A stretch of 64,000 nt of DNA from Sisyra terminalis (lineage: Eukaryota; Arthropoda; Insecta; Neuroptera; Sisyridae), in the NCBI GenBank assembly GCA_958496175.1, contig OY292274.1, positions 70,442,630 through 70,506,629 on the forward strand. Reading direction: 5' to 3'. The notes under the pieces were generated by a model, which worked only from the letters and a program-made list of their open reading frames with translations, made no database searches and was not told the origin of the DNA. Both the position numbers and the translations under genes were made by a program. Below, one piece after another: positions 35,127 to 46,782 of this stretch. Position 1 is the first letter of the stretch; each line of letters opens with the position of its first letter.

Positions 35127-37045
35127 ATTAGTATTGGATGTTGGCGAAAATAAATCAAAGATCAATTTTCAAAGATCCATATGATTTAGCTGCTGAAGAA
35201 CTCGATGATCTTTGAATGGTTTTGAACCAATGCAAGAGCCAGAAAAGTGAACCAAAAATTTTTAATTACTTAAAAAATTTCAACGACTAAAACTCGTTTT
35301 TCTTCTAAAAAATATTTTACGTCAGTTGCATCAAATGCAATTGCATTTGGTCTATCAACCATAGAGTTTTGTAAAACTTTAATCACAGAATCACAGGTGG
35401 TTTTTTTTTTTTCAAATGTCTTTAGATTCTTTTAAGTAAACTACAAAAAATGCAATTGCATCTTAAGTCCAGAATTTTGCAACAATTGATTGCAATTTTA
35501 CATGGGAAAATATCAGGTTTTCAGATTAATTATTTGATTATAATGTACACAAGGTGGTTATAGGAGAAGAAAAATTATAATTGATCTCAATTAGCATTGG
35601 ATGTTGGCAAAAATAAATCATAGGGGGCGTCATTAGAAATTTTCAAAGATCCAAATGATTTAGCTGCTGAAGAAGTTGATGGTCTTTGAAAGGTTTTGAA
35701 CCAATGCAAGGACCAGAAAAGTGGACTAAAAATTTTTAATTACTTAAAAAATTTCAACGACTAAAATTAGTTTTTCTTCTATAAAAAATTTGACGTCAGT
35801 TGCATCAAATGCAATTGCATTTGGTCTATCGACCAAAGAGTTTTGTAAAACTGTAATCACAGAATCACAGGTGTTTTTTTTTTTCCAAATGTCTTTAGAT
35901 TCTTTTAAGTAAACAACCAAAAATGCAATTGCATCTTAAGTCCAGAATTTCCCAACAATTGGCTATCGATTTACATGGGAAAATACCAAGTTTTTAGGAT
36001 ATTTATTTGATTAAAATGTACACAAGGTGGTTATAGGGGAAAAAAATTATATTTTTTCTCAATTAGCATAGGATGTTGGCAGTAGTAAATCAAAAGGGCT
36101 TCATTAGAAATTTTCAAAGATCCAAATGATTTAGCTGCTGAAGAAGTTGATGGTCTTTCAAAGGTTTTTAACCAATGCAAGGACCAGAAAAGTGGACCAA
36201 AAATTTTTAATAGTTTAAAAAAATTTCAAAGACTTAAATACGTTTTTCTTCTATAAAATATTTTACGTCAGTTGCATCAAATGCAATTGCATTTGGTGCA
36301 TCAGTCTGCCCTGGTCCATAGTGCAAATGTTAGTCTATCAATCATAGAGTTTTGTAAAACTTTAATCACCGGTGTTTTTTTTCGAATGTCTCCAATTTTT
36401 TTTAAGTAAACTACCAAAAATGCAAGTGCATCTTAAGTCCAGCATTTTGCAACACTTGGCTACCGTTTTACATGGGAAAATACCAAGTTTTTAGAAAAAT
36501 TATTTGATTATATTGTACAGAAGGTGGTTGTAGGAGAAAAAACAAACTTTTTTTCTCAATTAGCATTGGATGTTGGTAAAAATAAATCAAAAGGATTTTA
36601 TTATAAATTTTCAAAGATCCAAATGATTTAGCTGCTGAAGAAGTCGATGGTCTTTCAAAGGTTTTGAACCAATGCAAGGGCCAGAAAAGTGGACCAAAAA
36701 TTTTTAATAGTTTAAAGAAATTTCAACGACTAAAACTCGTTTTTCTTCTATAAAATATTTTACGTCAGTTGCATCAAATGCAATTGCATTTGTTAGTGCA
36801 AATTTTAGTCTATCAACCATAGAGTTTTGTAAAACTTTAATCACAAGTGTTTTTTTTTTCAAATGTCTCCAAATTCTTTTAAGTTAATTACTAAAAATGC
36901 AATTGCATCTTAAGTCCAGAATTTTGCAACAATTGGTTACCATTTTACATGGGAAAATACCAGTTTTTTTTTTTTTAATTTTCCGCCAATACTATGATTT
37001 GGTCGTTAATTATTTGATTACAATGTACACAAGGTGGTTATAGGA
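35127..37045 (+). repeat. Four-unit tandem array (about 460-500 bases each)
   Basis: Units start near 35127, 35589, 36061 and 36559 with ATTAGCATTGGATGTTGG. All hold GATTTAGCTGCTGAAGAA, AACCAATGCAAGG or a close variant, the palindrome CAAATGCAATTGCATTTG, and ATGCAATTGCATCTTAAGTC or a close variant. Units differ by scattered changes and short insertions. No coding frame is kept between units. Confidence 0.9.
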
Positions 37046-37689
37046 GATGAAAAATTATTCAAAGTGCAGCAATTTTCCGTATAATTTTTTAATTGGCAAG
37101 AGCGCCAACATTGAGGAAATGAAAAATTAATTTCTTAATTGGTCAGAGATGTGGGATGCAACGCACAAGTTGTGCGCCCCTGTTGTTATAATTTTATGCA
37201 CACAAGTATCAATTTGTTGCAATAATTATCGGTTGCAACTGCATTGACTGATCAATTATTGTGGTATTGATATGTGATTGAATTAAATTGAATTTTTTGT
37301 AAGAGCCACAGGTTTGGAATCACTGGTTGAATCAAGGTTGTAAGTTTTCAATTGTTAGCGCGAATGGGGAATTTTTATTTGTATCCTGGATATAATCGGA
37401 TGGAAATTGTTTGCATTGCATATTTCTTGCATAATTTTTTTATAAAACCAATTTTTTTTTTAAATTATTGATGCAATTTAAATGTATGTTGGTCAAAACG
37501 TGAAAGCTTTGAAGCTTTTAAAAAATGGTGCAAAGCTTGGCTAAGTTACAAAGATAGTTCATAAACTTTCGTCGAGAGGGCGTTACTAGTTTAGGACATA
37601 TAATCGTCTGATATATACTAATAAATTAGTGATTTTCGGACGAAAATTTGTTAAAAAAAATTAATCATTTCTTTATTGTTCGACAAAAA

Positions 37690-38520
37690 GTTTCATTTGG
37701 TGTCATGTATCGTATTGAAAATGCGCGCAAGAATGGAGAGAAAAAAAGCAATTAACGTTCAACAATAAATCAAGCATTTAATTCTGTCCAATTTTATTAT
37801 AGTGGATGGGAGGGAGGGGGGGAGACGTGGCTGGAAAAAAAAAGATTTGCTCGTCTAAAAATGTTTTTTTTTTTGATCATTTGATCCATCGAAAATCTCA
37901 GCCACCTGTTGTTTGTCCATGACTAAAATGAAAATAATTTCCAAAGAAAAATGAAACGTTACGCGGAACCAATTCAATCCAATACGGTCGGTCGAGAAAA
38001 AAAAAATTTTTTCAACCAAATATGCGCCTAAGATCACAACAATCGGCTGGTTTCAATAAATCATGGCTAGCTACGATTCAATGGCCGAAAACGTTTTCAT
38101 TCTTGCACGTGCATTGAAATCTTTGAACTTTTGGCCAAAAATCGCATTTTTTAAGTATCATTTGCGATGTTTTTTTTTTTTTTTTGGAAATGATGATGTT
38201 AACGGAAAACTAATTTCGTATCCGGCTAATTACAGTAAAATTTTTTTTCTCGCTGAAGAAATTTGTATCAAAAAAATTAACATTGATGTCTCGTAGATTT
38301 GGAGAGACTGTCGAAAAAAATTGCGGTTTTAGTAAAAATCGTTTCCGAGAATTTCACCCAACAACTATTTCGTACGAAATTAACGCAACGCCGAATAATG
38401 GCACAGCATTAAGTGAACGAACTGTGGAAAGACAACGCGGGAAAATTTCTGCTCTACATGAGGAAAAGTAGAGAGAGAGAACAAATTTCCTTCTTCTTCT
38501 ACATAAAACGTCAACAATTA
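37690..38520. other. CpG-richer unique block, possible promoter or 5' exon
   Basis: ATGCGCGCAAGAATGG, GTTACGCGGAACC, ACGGTCGGTCGAG and TGCACGTGCATTG stand out from the AT-rich background. A plus-strand frame of 61 codons from ATG 38286 (MSRRFGETVEKN...) to TAG has mixed codons, but I recognise nothing in it. No repeat match in the window. Confidence 0.3.
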
Positions 38521-38629
38521 AGCATTACTTTCATTGTTAAAGTCATTGAAACTTAGTTCTCTCTTTGCCTATTCCCAAAAGCTCTAAATGATTTTACACA
38601 TTCGTAAGAAAAATAAGGAAACAACAATC

Positions 38630-38757
38630 AAAATAAGATTTTTTCGCTGACTTTAAATAATTATACTGTGTATACAATATATAGGATATATTGCGGTCCA
38701 ATTTATGTAGTATAGTTCAATATACACAATAATATATAAAAATCATACCATAAACAT
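38630..38757 (+). mobile_element. Solo outer half-arm of the foldback family
   Basis: Runs from ATCAAAATAAGATTTTTTCG to ATACCATAAACAT and stops before the inner block. Confidence 0.75.
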
Positions 38758-38924
38758 CTCAAATTCTCAAAATCTCCAAATCTCAAAATAACCAAAATCT
38801 CAAAATTCTTTCCTTATATTCTCACCAATAATTTGCAACTTCCTTCTCATAATTTCAACCAAAAACAACAAGAATTTTGATAATAGGATGCATTATTTTG
38901 ACCAAAAGGATTTCACTACTACTG

Positions 38925-39110
38925 TGTATACAATATATGGAATAAATTGCGGTCCAATTTATGTAGTATAGTTCAATATACACAATAATATATAAAAATC
39001 ATACCATTAACATAAAATTGAACAGAAGTTCAAACAAAAATATTCGTGACGTATTGCCCAGTTACGTATTTCGATTGCCAAGCAATCTTCCTCAGTGGTC
39101 ATCAAGTAGC
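38925..39110 (+). mobile_element. Solo left arm of the foldback family
   Basis: From GTGTATACAATATATGGAAT through GACGTATTGCCC to CTCAGTGGTCATCAAGTAG. No right arm follows; CRE-array DNA begins at once. Confidence 0.75.
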
Positions 39111-39116
39111 CATTTG

Positions 39117-41140
39117 GGCTAATTGTTAAAATTTGTTTTGAAAAAGATTAATTTTATTGGAATAGAACATTCGGTTAAGTTCTACTGATAAATACTCGCG
39201 ACTTCATTCACGTGACATGTGGTTTAGTAATTTCAAAGGGGCTATTTAATTAGTCCCTATAATTTATGTAAAGGTTTTCCCAGAAAAATATCTTAAAAAA
39301 AAAACCAAATTTTCTTAGGTAAAACTTGTAATTGAAGTTTAAATTTTAAATAGATTAGATTGTAAATTGTCTGTTGCCTTACCCTTGCAGCTACATCAGC
39401 TTGTCATATACTTAACCAATACAATGTTGAAAAAAAAATTACAACTTAAAAAGCGGAATAAATCCCGGTTTATTCGCGCAGTGACGTCATTAGGGTTATA
39501 ACATTTACAAAAATGTGCCAATTTTTATTTGACACTATTTTCGGACGACTGCAAGGTGAAGGATAATTGATGAAGTTTAAATTCAAATTGATTAGAGATT
39601 TGATATTCTATTGGCTTATACTTGAAACTTCATTCGAGTGGCATGTTCTCATACAGGCATTAGTAAATTTGTAGAAAAAAAATCCGTAAAGTTTTTGAAC
39701 TTTGAAGGCAAAACTATGTCAATTCCGAAAGTTACCGCAGTGACGTCATTGTGGGTATATTTATTATTGTTACTTATTAAGAAAGGAGAAGAAAAAAAAG
39801 GGGTTGGGGGGGAGGGGGAGGTTAATTTATTGTCACTACAACTTATAAAAAAAGGTTTTTCTCAAAAAAATATTTTTAAAAACCAAATTTTCACAGGTAA
39901 AACATTTAATTGGACATTAAAGTTTAATAGAGTCAAGTTTTAATTTTGAGTTTAGAAAAGAAAAATTAAATCGATTTAAACCAAGTAAAACTATGTACAT
40001 CATTTGATTATTTGATTATTAGAATTGAAGTTTAAGAAAATTGGATAAAATTTAAATTTCTTTCATTTTTTTTTTTCTGGGCAAATTCGTTTGATAGGCT
40101 CGTTATTACCACTGTAAGCTGATCAGTAAATTGCTCTGCTGTGCGGGGGGAGGGGGGTGGATTGGGGGAAAAATATTTTTTTTTAAAGGCAAAGATTATT
40201 TTTTTGTCAAGAGATTCGAGAAAAATAAGTAATGGTCGATTTGATGACAAGAGGGAAAATTTTCTGTTGCCTTACCCGTGCAGTTACATCAGCCTGCCAC
40301 GTACTTAACCAATACAAATGTTCCAATTTTTTTTAAAATTTATTTTTAAAATTTAAAACCGAATGACGTCATTAGGGCTACAACATTTAAGTGTCAAGTG
40401 TGTCAATTTTTATTTTACAGCATTACCTGACGACGGCAAGGGGAAGGATAGTTGAGAAGTGAAGTAGAAATAATTTGAGCTAATTGTGTTAAAATTTGTT
40501 TTGAAAAAGATTAACTTTATTGGAATAGAACATTCGGTTAAGTTCTACTGATAAATACTCGCGACTTCATTCACGTGGCATGTGGTTTAGCAGTTTCAAA
40601 CGAAAACGTGTCATCGAGTTTCCTAAACAAAAAAAAAATAGATTTTCATTGAATAAAATTCAAATTTATCACGATGACGTTATTAATTGCTAGATATGTC
40701 AATTTTCAATTGTTTTAATTAAAATTTTCATTGAATCAACTAAAAAAATCGATATAAAGAAATTTTTTTCTTCTCTAGTTTTTTCGGTCTATACAAACTT
40801 TTACTGTTCAAAGGGTTGCACTTAAAGGGGTGGATAGGGGGTGAGGGGATTTTTAATCCAGGGCTTAATATTTTAAAATCAAAGGGAAACCAAAAAAATT
40901 AATATTTTGTCAGGTTAGATCAATACAATTGTGGATGTTTTGACAAGTCCGGATTTACTGCTATCGGTCTTTAAGGGGTACCGTTAAACGGTGGGGTGGG
41001 GAGACTTTTTTAATTTGAAACGTTATAATTGAAAAATTGATTTTAAAAATGATTTATTAAAAAAAAAATAGGTGATTTTATTTTTTAGATCGTCTAAAAG
41101 GACCTAAATTTAGAGTTTGGTGAATTGGTGAAAAATCAAT
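39117..41140 (+). repeat. CRE-dotted diverged repeat block, copy 1
   Basis: Matches most of 51900-53830 in direct orientation. Internal units share TTGCCTTACCCTTGCAGCTA, CTTAACCAATACAA, and TGACGTCATTAGGGTTA or close variants. TGACGTCA occurs at 39482, 39741 and 40364, with a decayed one near 40674. A unit beginning TTAAGTTCTACTGATAAATA recurs at about 39174 and 40538. Confidence 0.85.
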
Positions 41141-41361
41141 GAAAACGTGCAATTTTTGAGGGGAAAAACTTAAATATTTGGAGTTATATAGAAAAATTAT
41201 TTAAATAACAATTATTTTCTTTGCGATATAAGAATTATAAATCGCAAGAAATAGCGTTTCAAATGTTCTCTACTCAAAAGTCACTTTAAACGAGAAATCC
41301 TAAGCTTACTTTGTACAAATCAAGGCACTGTAGATGTATGGAATGGCGCAGGATGCATGGG

Positions 41362-41515
41362 CCAATCACAGCGCAGCGCGGAAAGCTCAATCTTACATTA
41401 GACCAATCAGAGAACTTGTTACAAAAACTTTATAGATTTCAACCAATGACATGATCTCTTCAGTGTATATTCCTTATATCTGGTTCCAAAAGATATAAAA
41501 AACAAAGAAAAACTA
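41362..41515 (+). promoter_or_regulatory. Candidate promoter: three CCAAT boxes and a TATA-like box
   Basis: CCAATCA at 41362 and 41403 and CCAATGA at 41452, all on the plus strand and spaced 41 and 49 bases, then GATATAAAAAAC near 41500. The first box is followed by GCGCAGCGCGG, unusual for this region. No recognisable coding exon follows. It could drive a non-coding or 5' exon, or be a remnant. Confidence 0.3.
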
Positions 41516-42924
41516 AATTAAATTTGATATATTTCGGTTTTTTTCGTTGTTATTCAATTGTTCTCCAATGGTTTGAGAATTTGCATTAAGTTATTGTTTG
41601 TTGAAAATGTGATATTGAAGTTATTTTTCTTTAGAAAGTTGGCGATTGTAAAACTAAATACGACTCGTTTATTTTGAAAGTGGCGTAAGTTCATTTCAAG
41701 GACGTGATTCTTCTTCTTGTTACTAGAACAAAGTATGTTAATTATTTAACTGCTAAGTTTTTAGAAATTTCTGATTTTAACAAAAACGCCAATTATTTCC
41801 TCCTCCTCCTTAGTATCTTATGTTCCTATGGTTAAAAATGATAATACTATAGAGATTCTTTTTGAAATGGACTTAACTCACTTTCAAAATAAACGGCGCA
41901 TATAATAATAAAGGATTTTTAAGAAATCCTCCCCTACAAGAGTCAAAAATGGTAGCAAAGTTTGGATAGGATAACATCTAATGAAAAATCAAAATTTCAA
42001 ATTTCATTATCAAAATGCCGTTAAAGACGAAATCTTTTTAGTGCTTAATATAAAAAAAATGTTACTAAAATAAGTTACTAGATTAGTTGTTGGTTTCTTT
42101 ATTTATTAGTGAATGGTTTTTTTTTTTTTAATTCTTCGACGAAAATGTTCTGTTTTTTACGAAACTTGATTTCCACAATTCTTGGTCGAAAATTCAATTA
42201 ATTTTTTGCGCCAAACATCACAGGAATGCATCAACACCTACGAAAAACAATACACCGCAAAACCGTTACGGACGAATTTAATTACTCATTGTCCAGGGAA
42301 AACCACAGAAGAAGAATTTTTTTTTTCCTATTACCTTTGTTTTTTTTGTTTTCTTGGACAAAACAATAAGTTTTGATTGATGATCGTTGACGAAAAAAGT
42401 CTCATAATTACACAAATTTAGCATTTTTTTTTCGTTGGTGCAATTAGTTAAAGTACTAACATAAAAAAAATCAAAGAAAACTTGAAACCCTATATTGATT
42501 AGGTAAAAAAAAATTTAAAGTTTGAATTTTCCAAATTTTTTTCTGGTCAATCGATGGGAAGTATCCCTCATAAACCATTCGAGAACTATTTAACTAATAG
42601 ATAAATTAAAGTAGGACTAATTAAAGTAGGAGTTCCCAAGGAACAATTCTGGATCCACTACTCATGACATAATTGCATGGGGCAGGGCATATAAAAATAG
42701 TGTTAGGCCATTAACTAGTATTCAAAATTATTTTACTAATTATTTCTCTTCATGTAATATTGTTGATCCTACCCCTTGGTATTAGGGAATCATTTGTTAT
42801 CAGAATTTTAACATACTACTATAGTAAATAGTAATACTATAGAACAATATAATTATAAGTGTATACTATTAGCACTAAGAATCCTTATCTTGTTGCAATA
42901 AAATATTTTAATAAGTTACGCCGT

Positions 42925-43900
42925 TTCCGAATAATCAAGCTTCAGACATTGATATAATTTTTAAATTTATCTTTTTTATTTTGGAATTTTGTAACTAATG
43001 GACAAATAAATATATAGAAATGAACAATATAGATTCTTGAAGGAAATTTAATGCTCTACAAAAAAGGTCTCGTAACGTTTTTACATAAAATCAATTTTTC
43101 AAAAGTTATTCACAATTAAAGTTGAAGGAAAAATTAAATTATTGTTTTTTTCGTTGTTGAACCAATTTGTGTAATAAATAGGCGTTAAACATGAATAGGT
43201 TTGGATTTATTATGAAATTTAGATATTTCAAGCAATAAGATTGATAATAATTGACCAATTTGTCCCACTGAATGAAAAAAATTTGGTCAACAATGAAAAA
43301 AACAATAATTTAATTTTTCCCTCAACTTCAATTGTCAAAAACTTTTGAAAAATTGATTTTATGTAAAAATGCCAAGGGACCTTTTTTGTAGAGCATTAAA
43401 TTCCCTTCAAGAATCTATATTGTTCATTTTTTATATATTTATTTGTTCGTTAGTTACAAAATTCCGAAATAAAGAAGATAAATCTAAAAATTATATCAAT
43501 GTCTGAAGCTTGGTTATTCGGAAACTGCGTATCTGACAAATTTTTGAAAAATTTTCAGAGACCTTTTTTGTAGGGAATTTAATTTTCTATAAATATATGT
43601 GCAGATGAAGTTGAATGAAAAGAAATTGGTTCAACAATGAAAAAAACAATAATTTCATTTTTCCTTCAACTTTAATTGTATATAACTTTTGAAAAAGTGA
43701 TTTTATGTAAAAACGTTAACAAACCTTTTTTGTAGAACATTAAATTCTCTTCAAGAATCTATATTGTTTATTCCTATATATTTATTTTTTTGTCAGTTAC
43801 AAAATTCCAAGATAAAGAAGATAAGTCTAAAAATTATTTCTATGTATGAAGCTTGATTATTCGGAATGTGGCGTGTCTGGCAAAAATTTTCCAAGAGACC
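42925..43900. repeat. Large inverted repeat plus an extra right arm
   Basis: The arm CCGAATAATCAAGCTTCAGA, then TGAACAATATAGATTCTTGA, ATGCTCTACAAAAAAGGTCT and CAATTTTTCAAAAG (42928-43150) is inverted at about 43310-43530. The right arm is then repeated at about 43620-43880. CTCTACAAAAAAGGT-type motifs mark each arm. Confidence 0.75.
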
Positions 43901-44349
43901 TTTTTTGTAGGGAATTTAATTTTCTATAAATGTATGTGTTAATAATTTTTTTTACCATGATAGTTCGAAAGCATTGTTGCAAAAGTGAATGCACAAATAA
44001 AAAATCGAAATTAAAGATGATAGACCTCCTGATGTTAATACTAAGGGCTCAAACCTTCCCGAATTTTTTTTTTTTTGGTCACCTTGAACAATATTTTCGA
44101 TATACTTTTCTACAAAAATTTTGGAAGATGCGATTGCTCAAAAATGAAGAAATTATGTTTATATAGATACTCAGGGATATGGAAGTTCTGAAGTTTCATG
44201 AGTAGCCCACACTGATCACATCCAAGAAAAAAACCTATAGAATATTTATTTTCTTCAAAATCCCTTCCGATTATTTTTATAAGTCTTAAGATTTGTTGCG
44301 AAACGGAATGGTGAGGCCTTAATCCTTAATTTTAATAAACAATGGTCAT

Positions 44350-44572
44350 AATAAAAATATTTTTTTTTCGCTGACTTTAAACAGTTATATTGTGTATACA
44401 ATATATTGAATATATTGCGGTCCAATTTATGTAGTATAGTTTAATATACACAGCAATATATAGAAATCATACCATTAACCAAAATTCGAAAAGAAGTTCA
44501 AACCAAAAATATTTGTGACGTATTGCCCATATACGTATTTCGATTGCCAAGCAATCTTCCTTAGTGTTCATC
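44350..44572 (+). mobile_element. Solo left arm of the foldback family
   Basis: From the TTTTTTCGCTGACTTTAAAC text to CTTCCTTAGTGTTCATCACG. The inner block is slightly diverged (TTAGTG instead of TCAGTG). Confidence 0.75.
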
Positions 44573-45799
44573 ACGTGTATCACATGTATTTTCCTTAAAA
44601 GAGCCTTAATATTTCATTTTCATTTTCTTTTCAAAAGCAGTAGTGCAAATTCTGTTATAATTCGTACAATTTGTATAAGTTTGAACATTTACGAAAAAAA
44701 CCCATCAATCTTAAGAGAGCAGTGACCTTTTCAACTCTTTATATTACATTAAGATGCTTTTTTTTTTTTTTGCTCCATTAAAATCTTTTGTTCAAATAAA
44801 AAACAAACCGTGCCGATGTATACCGTTTAATAATCCAAAATCAATGTCTTTAAAATACGTGCGTTCTCCACAAACTTATACGTGCGCTCCTCCCCCCCCT
44901 TATATGATAAATTTTCCCAATAAATTACATCTAAATATAATAAAAATTTGCCCTCTCAAATCAATCACGCCGATTGACACTGACCTTTATCGTAGATCCG
45001 CATATTTAAATATCCGCGCCATTGAAATATAGATCGTAGAGCAAAGAAATCGATCGATTCGTACATTATTGTTGAGCATTTGGAAAAAATTAGTCATGCA
45101 TCTTAGCAAATCACGTCCATTGATCCATATTTGAGGGCAGGGGGTGGGTGGGGCGCAGGCGGTTGTCTTTGTGGCGAAAAAAGAGATGATGATCCAGAAG
45201 TTGGCAAAATAAGCCAACAATGTAGTCGATCGATGATGATGATGATGCAGGGCATTGACATTTGAAATTACCGCAACAGACTTAGACAAATCTAGTCAGG
45301 CCAATCAAAGGTCTGTTTTTTTTTTTTTTTTTTTTTCGTTTTTTAACCATTCGCATGATTTATTCTCTAAATCAAATGATATCGTTTAGTATAAGTGATT
45401 GATTTTCGACAAATAACCAAATCAGAATATTGGAAATAAAAGTTCAATCGCATCATCCGATTGGGACGTGAGATTATGCAGTTTTTCTTCGGAATGTAAA
45501 TATTTATGTTCCTAAAACACTTAAGTGATTGAAAGATTTCCATCATATGGTTCCAGGCCACTTAATCAATGCTATACGGTGAAATTTTGGGATCTACGAT
45601 GATTTTCTTAATTTAAGCAATTCAAATATTTACAATGAACTTAGTACCAGGAAAAGATGGTCTATCTTTTCAATATTTAGTGAGAAAAATGAGGAAAATG
45701 TTTGGGGCGTTTTTCCTGTGGGCTTTTAATTGTTTTTTTTTTGAGGTATATGTATTATTATTTTTCAAAAAAAATGTCACGAAAAAGATTAGCGAGGCG
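44573..45799. other. Non-coding stretch with a GC-richer core at about 44980-45280
   Basis: The core has ATCGATCGATTCG, GGGGCGCAGGCGG and a GATGATGATGATGATG run (about 45229-45245). Possibly a regulatory region. The frames on both strands look non-coding. Confidence 0.35.
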
Positions 45800-46480
45800 G
45801 CTTAGACCGAAAAAATAGATCAACAAGTGCCGGAAAATCATAGATCAATCTAACAAGTGGATTACAGTGGTTATTGCAATTGCACTAATCGATAAGTCGA
45901 AATGTCCATTCGAAAGTATCAATCTTTTTTCAACTTTTTTTTATGATTTTTTCAATCGAATTCTATCGACAATGCCCCCCCTCACTCCGTTGGAAAAACT
46001 AGCTATTATCAAAGTGCATAACGTCATTGCTATTGCACTTATTCCATTATACAATGTTGACGATTCCTCAGGTGTTAAAAAATCAATAGGACTTCTAAAT
46101 TACAATATTTGAAATTTTTCAAACTAAGTTTGTCAATCAATGATTTATCTTTCAAGCCTTACGTACTCCCCCCCCCCTTGCCCCCCACCCCTCAAATATT
46201 TCTGTTTTAAGTAATGAGAACTTAATGAAAATATCTGAGGGTAAAGTTCTTCACATCATTTAATTTATTCCCTAATTATTTGTCTGAGCAAAATTTAAAA
46301 TAATTTCCTTTGAAATTGTCCATTTTCATTTCACCCCCTTCACCCTTTCATTCAAAAAAAAAAACTTTCGTTAAATAAATCTAAGAAAATGGAGATTGTA
46401 ATTTGTGAATGAAAACTTTGCAAAATTTTTTTAATTTCCGACTTTTTTTCCCCTCACCGTAGTGATTTACGCTTGCCTAT
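45800..46480 (+). repeat. Dispersed repeat, partner of 11100-11745
   Basis: Inverted match to 11100-11745. Contains CCAACGG/CCGTTGG text, a run of C, and CTCACCGTAGTGATTTACGC at its right end. The family is unknown. Confidence 0.8.
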
Positions 46481-46501
46481 GGAATATATGCCTGTGCCTA
46501 T

Positions 46502-46760
46502 TAGGGTGTCCGTTATTTCCCAAATTGATTTTTACTTTACAGCGATCGCCACCTGAATTTTTAGTTTAGGATATAAAAAAAATTATCCAATACAATTAAG
46601 CTCTTAATTTATTGATTAAACCGTGCCGGAATCATGTTACTTTTACCATTTAAATAACATGGGATTATATGACGTTTACTTTTAATTTTTTTGATCAGAA
46701 ACAAATGAATGAAAAGATGTAAGATGACATTATTCTGACGTGAATTTGATTTTTGATTTT
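46502..46760 (+). mobile_element. Fragment of the Mutator-like element (one terminal repeat)
   Basis: TAGGGTGTCCGTTATTTCCC through AAACAAATGAATGAAAAGAT to TTATTCTGACGTG matches the left terminal repeat at 5479. The other end is absent; the segmental duplication begins within about 25 bases. Confidence 0.8.
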
Positions 46761-46782
46761 GGTTTAAAGGTTCAACTCAAAC

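Noticed and set aside
42182..42376. Frame with the stretch ECINTYEKQYTAKPLRTN
   Set aside because: Looks mildly coding for about 30 codons but runs into poly-T, starts without an ATG and has no supporting donor; too weak to call.
11422..46112. Two similar frames of about 80 codons (PPLTPLEKLxIIKVHNVIAIAL) at 11422-11664 and 45867-46112
   Set aside because: Their N-terminal halves are in different frames of the same DNA repeat, so the similarity reflects young repeat copies, not a constrained protein.
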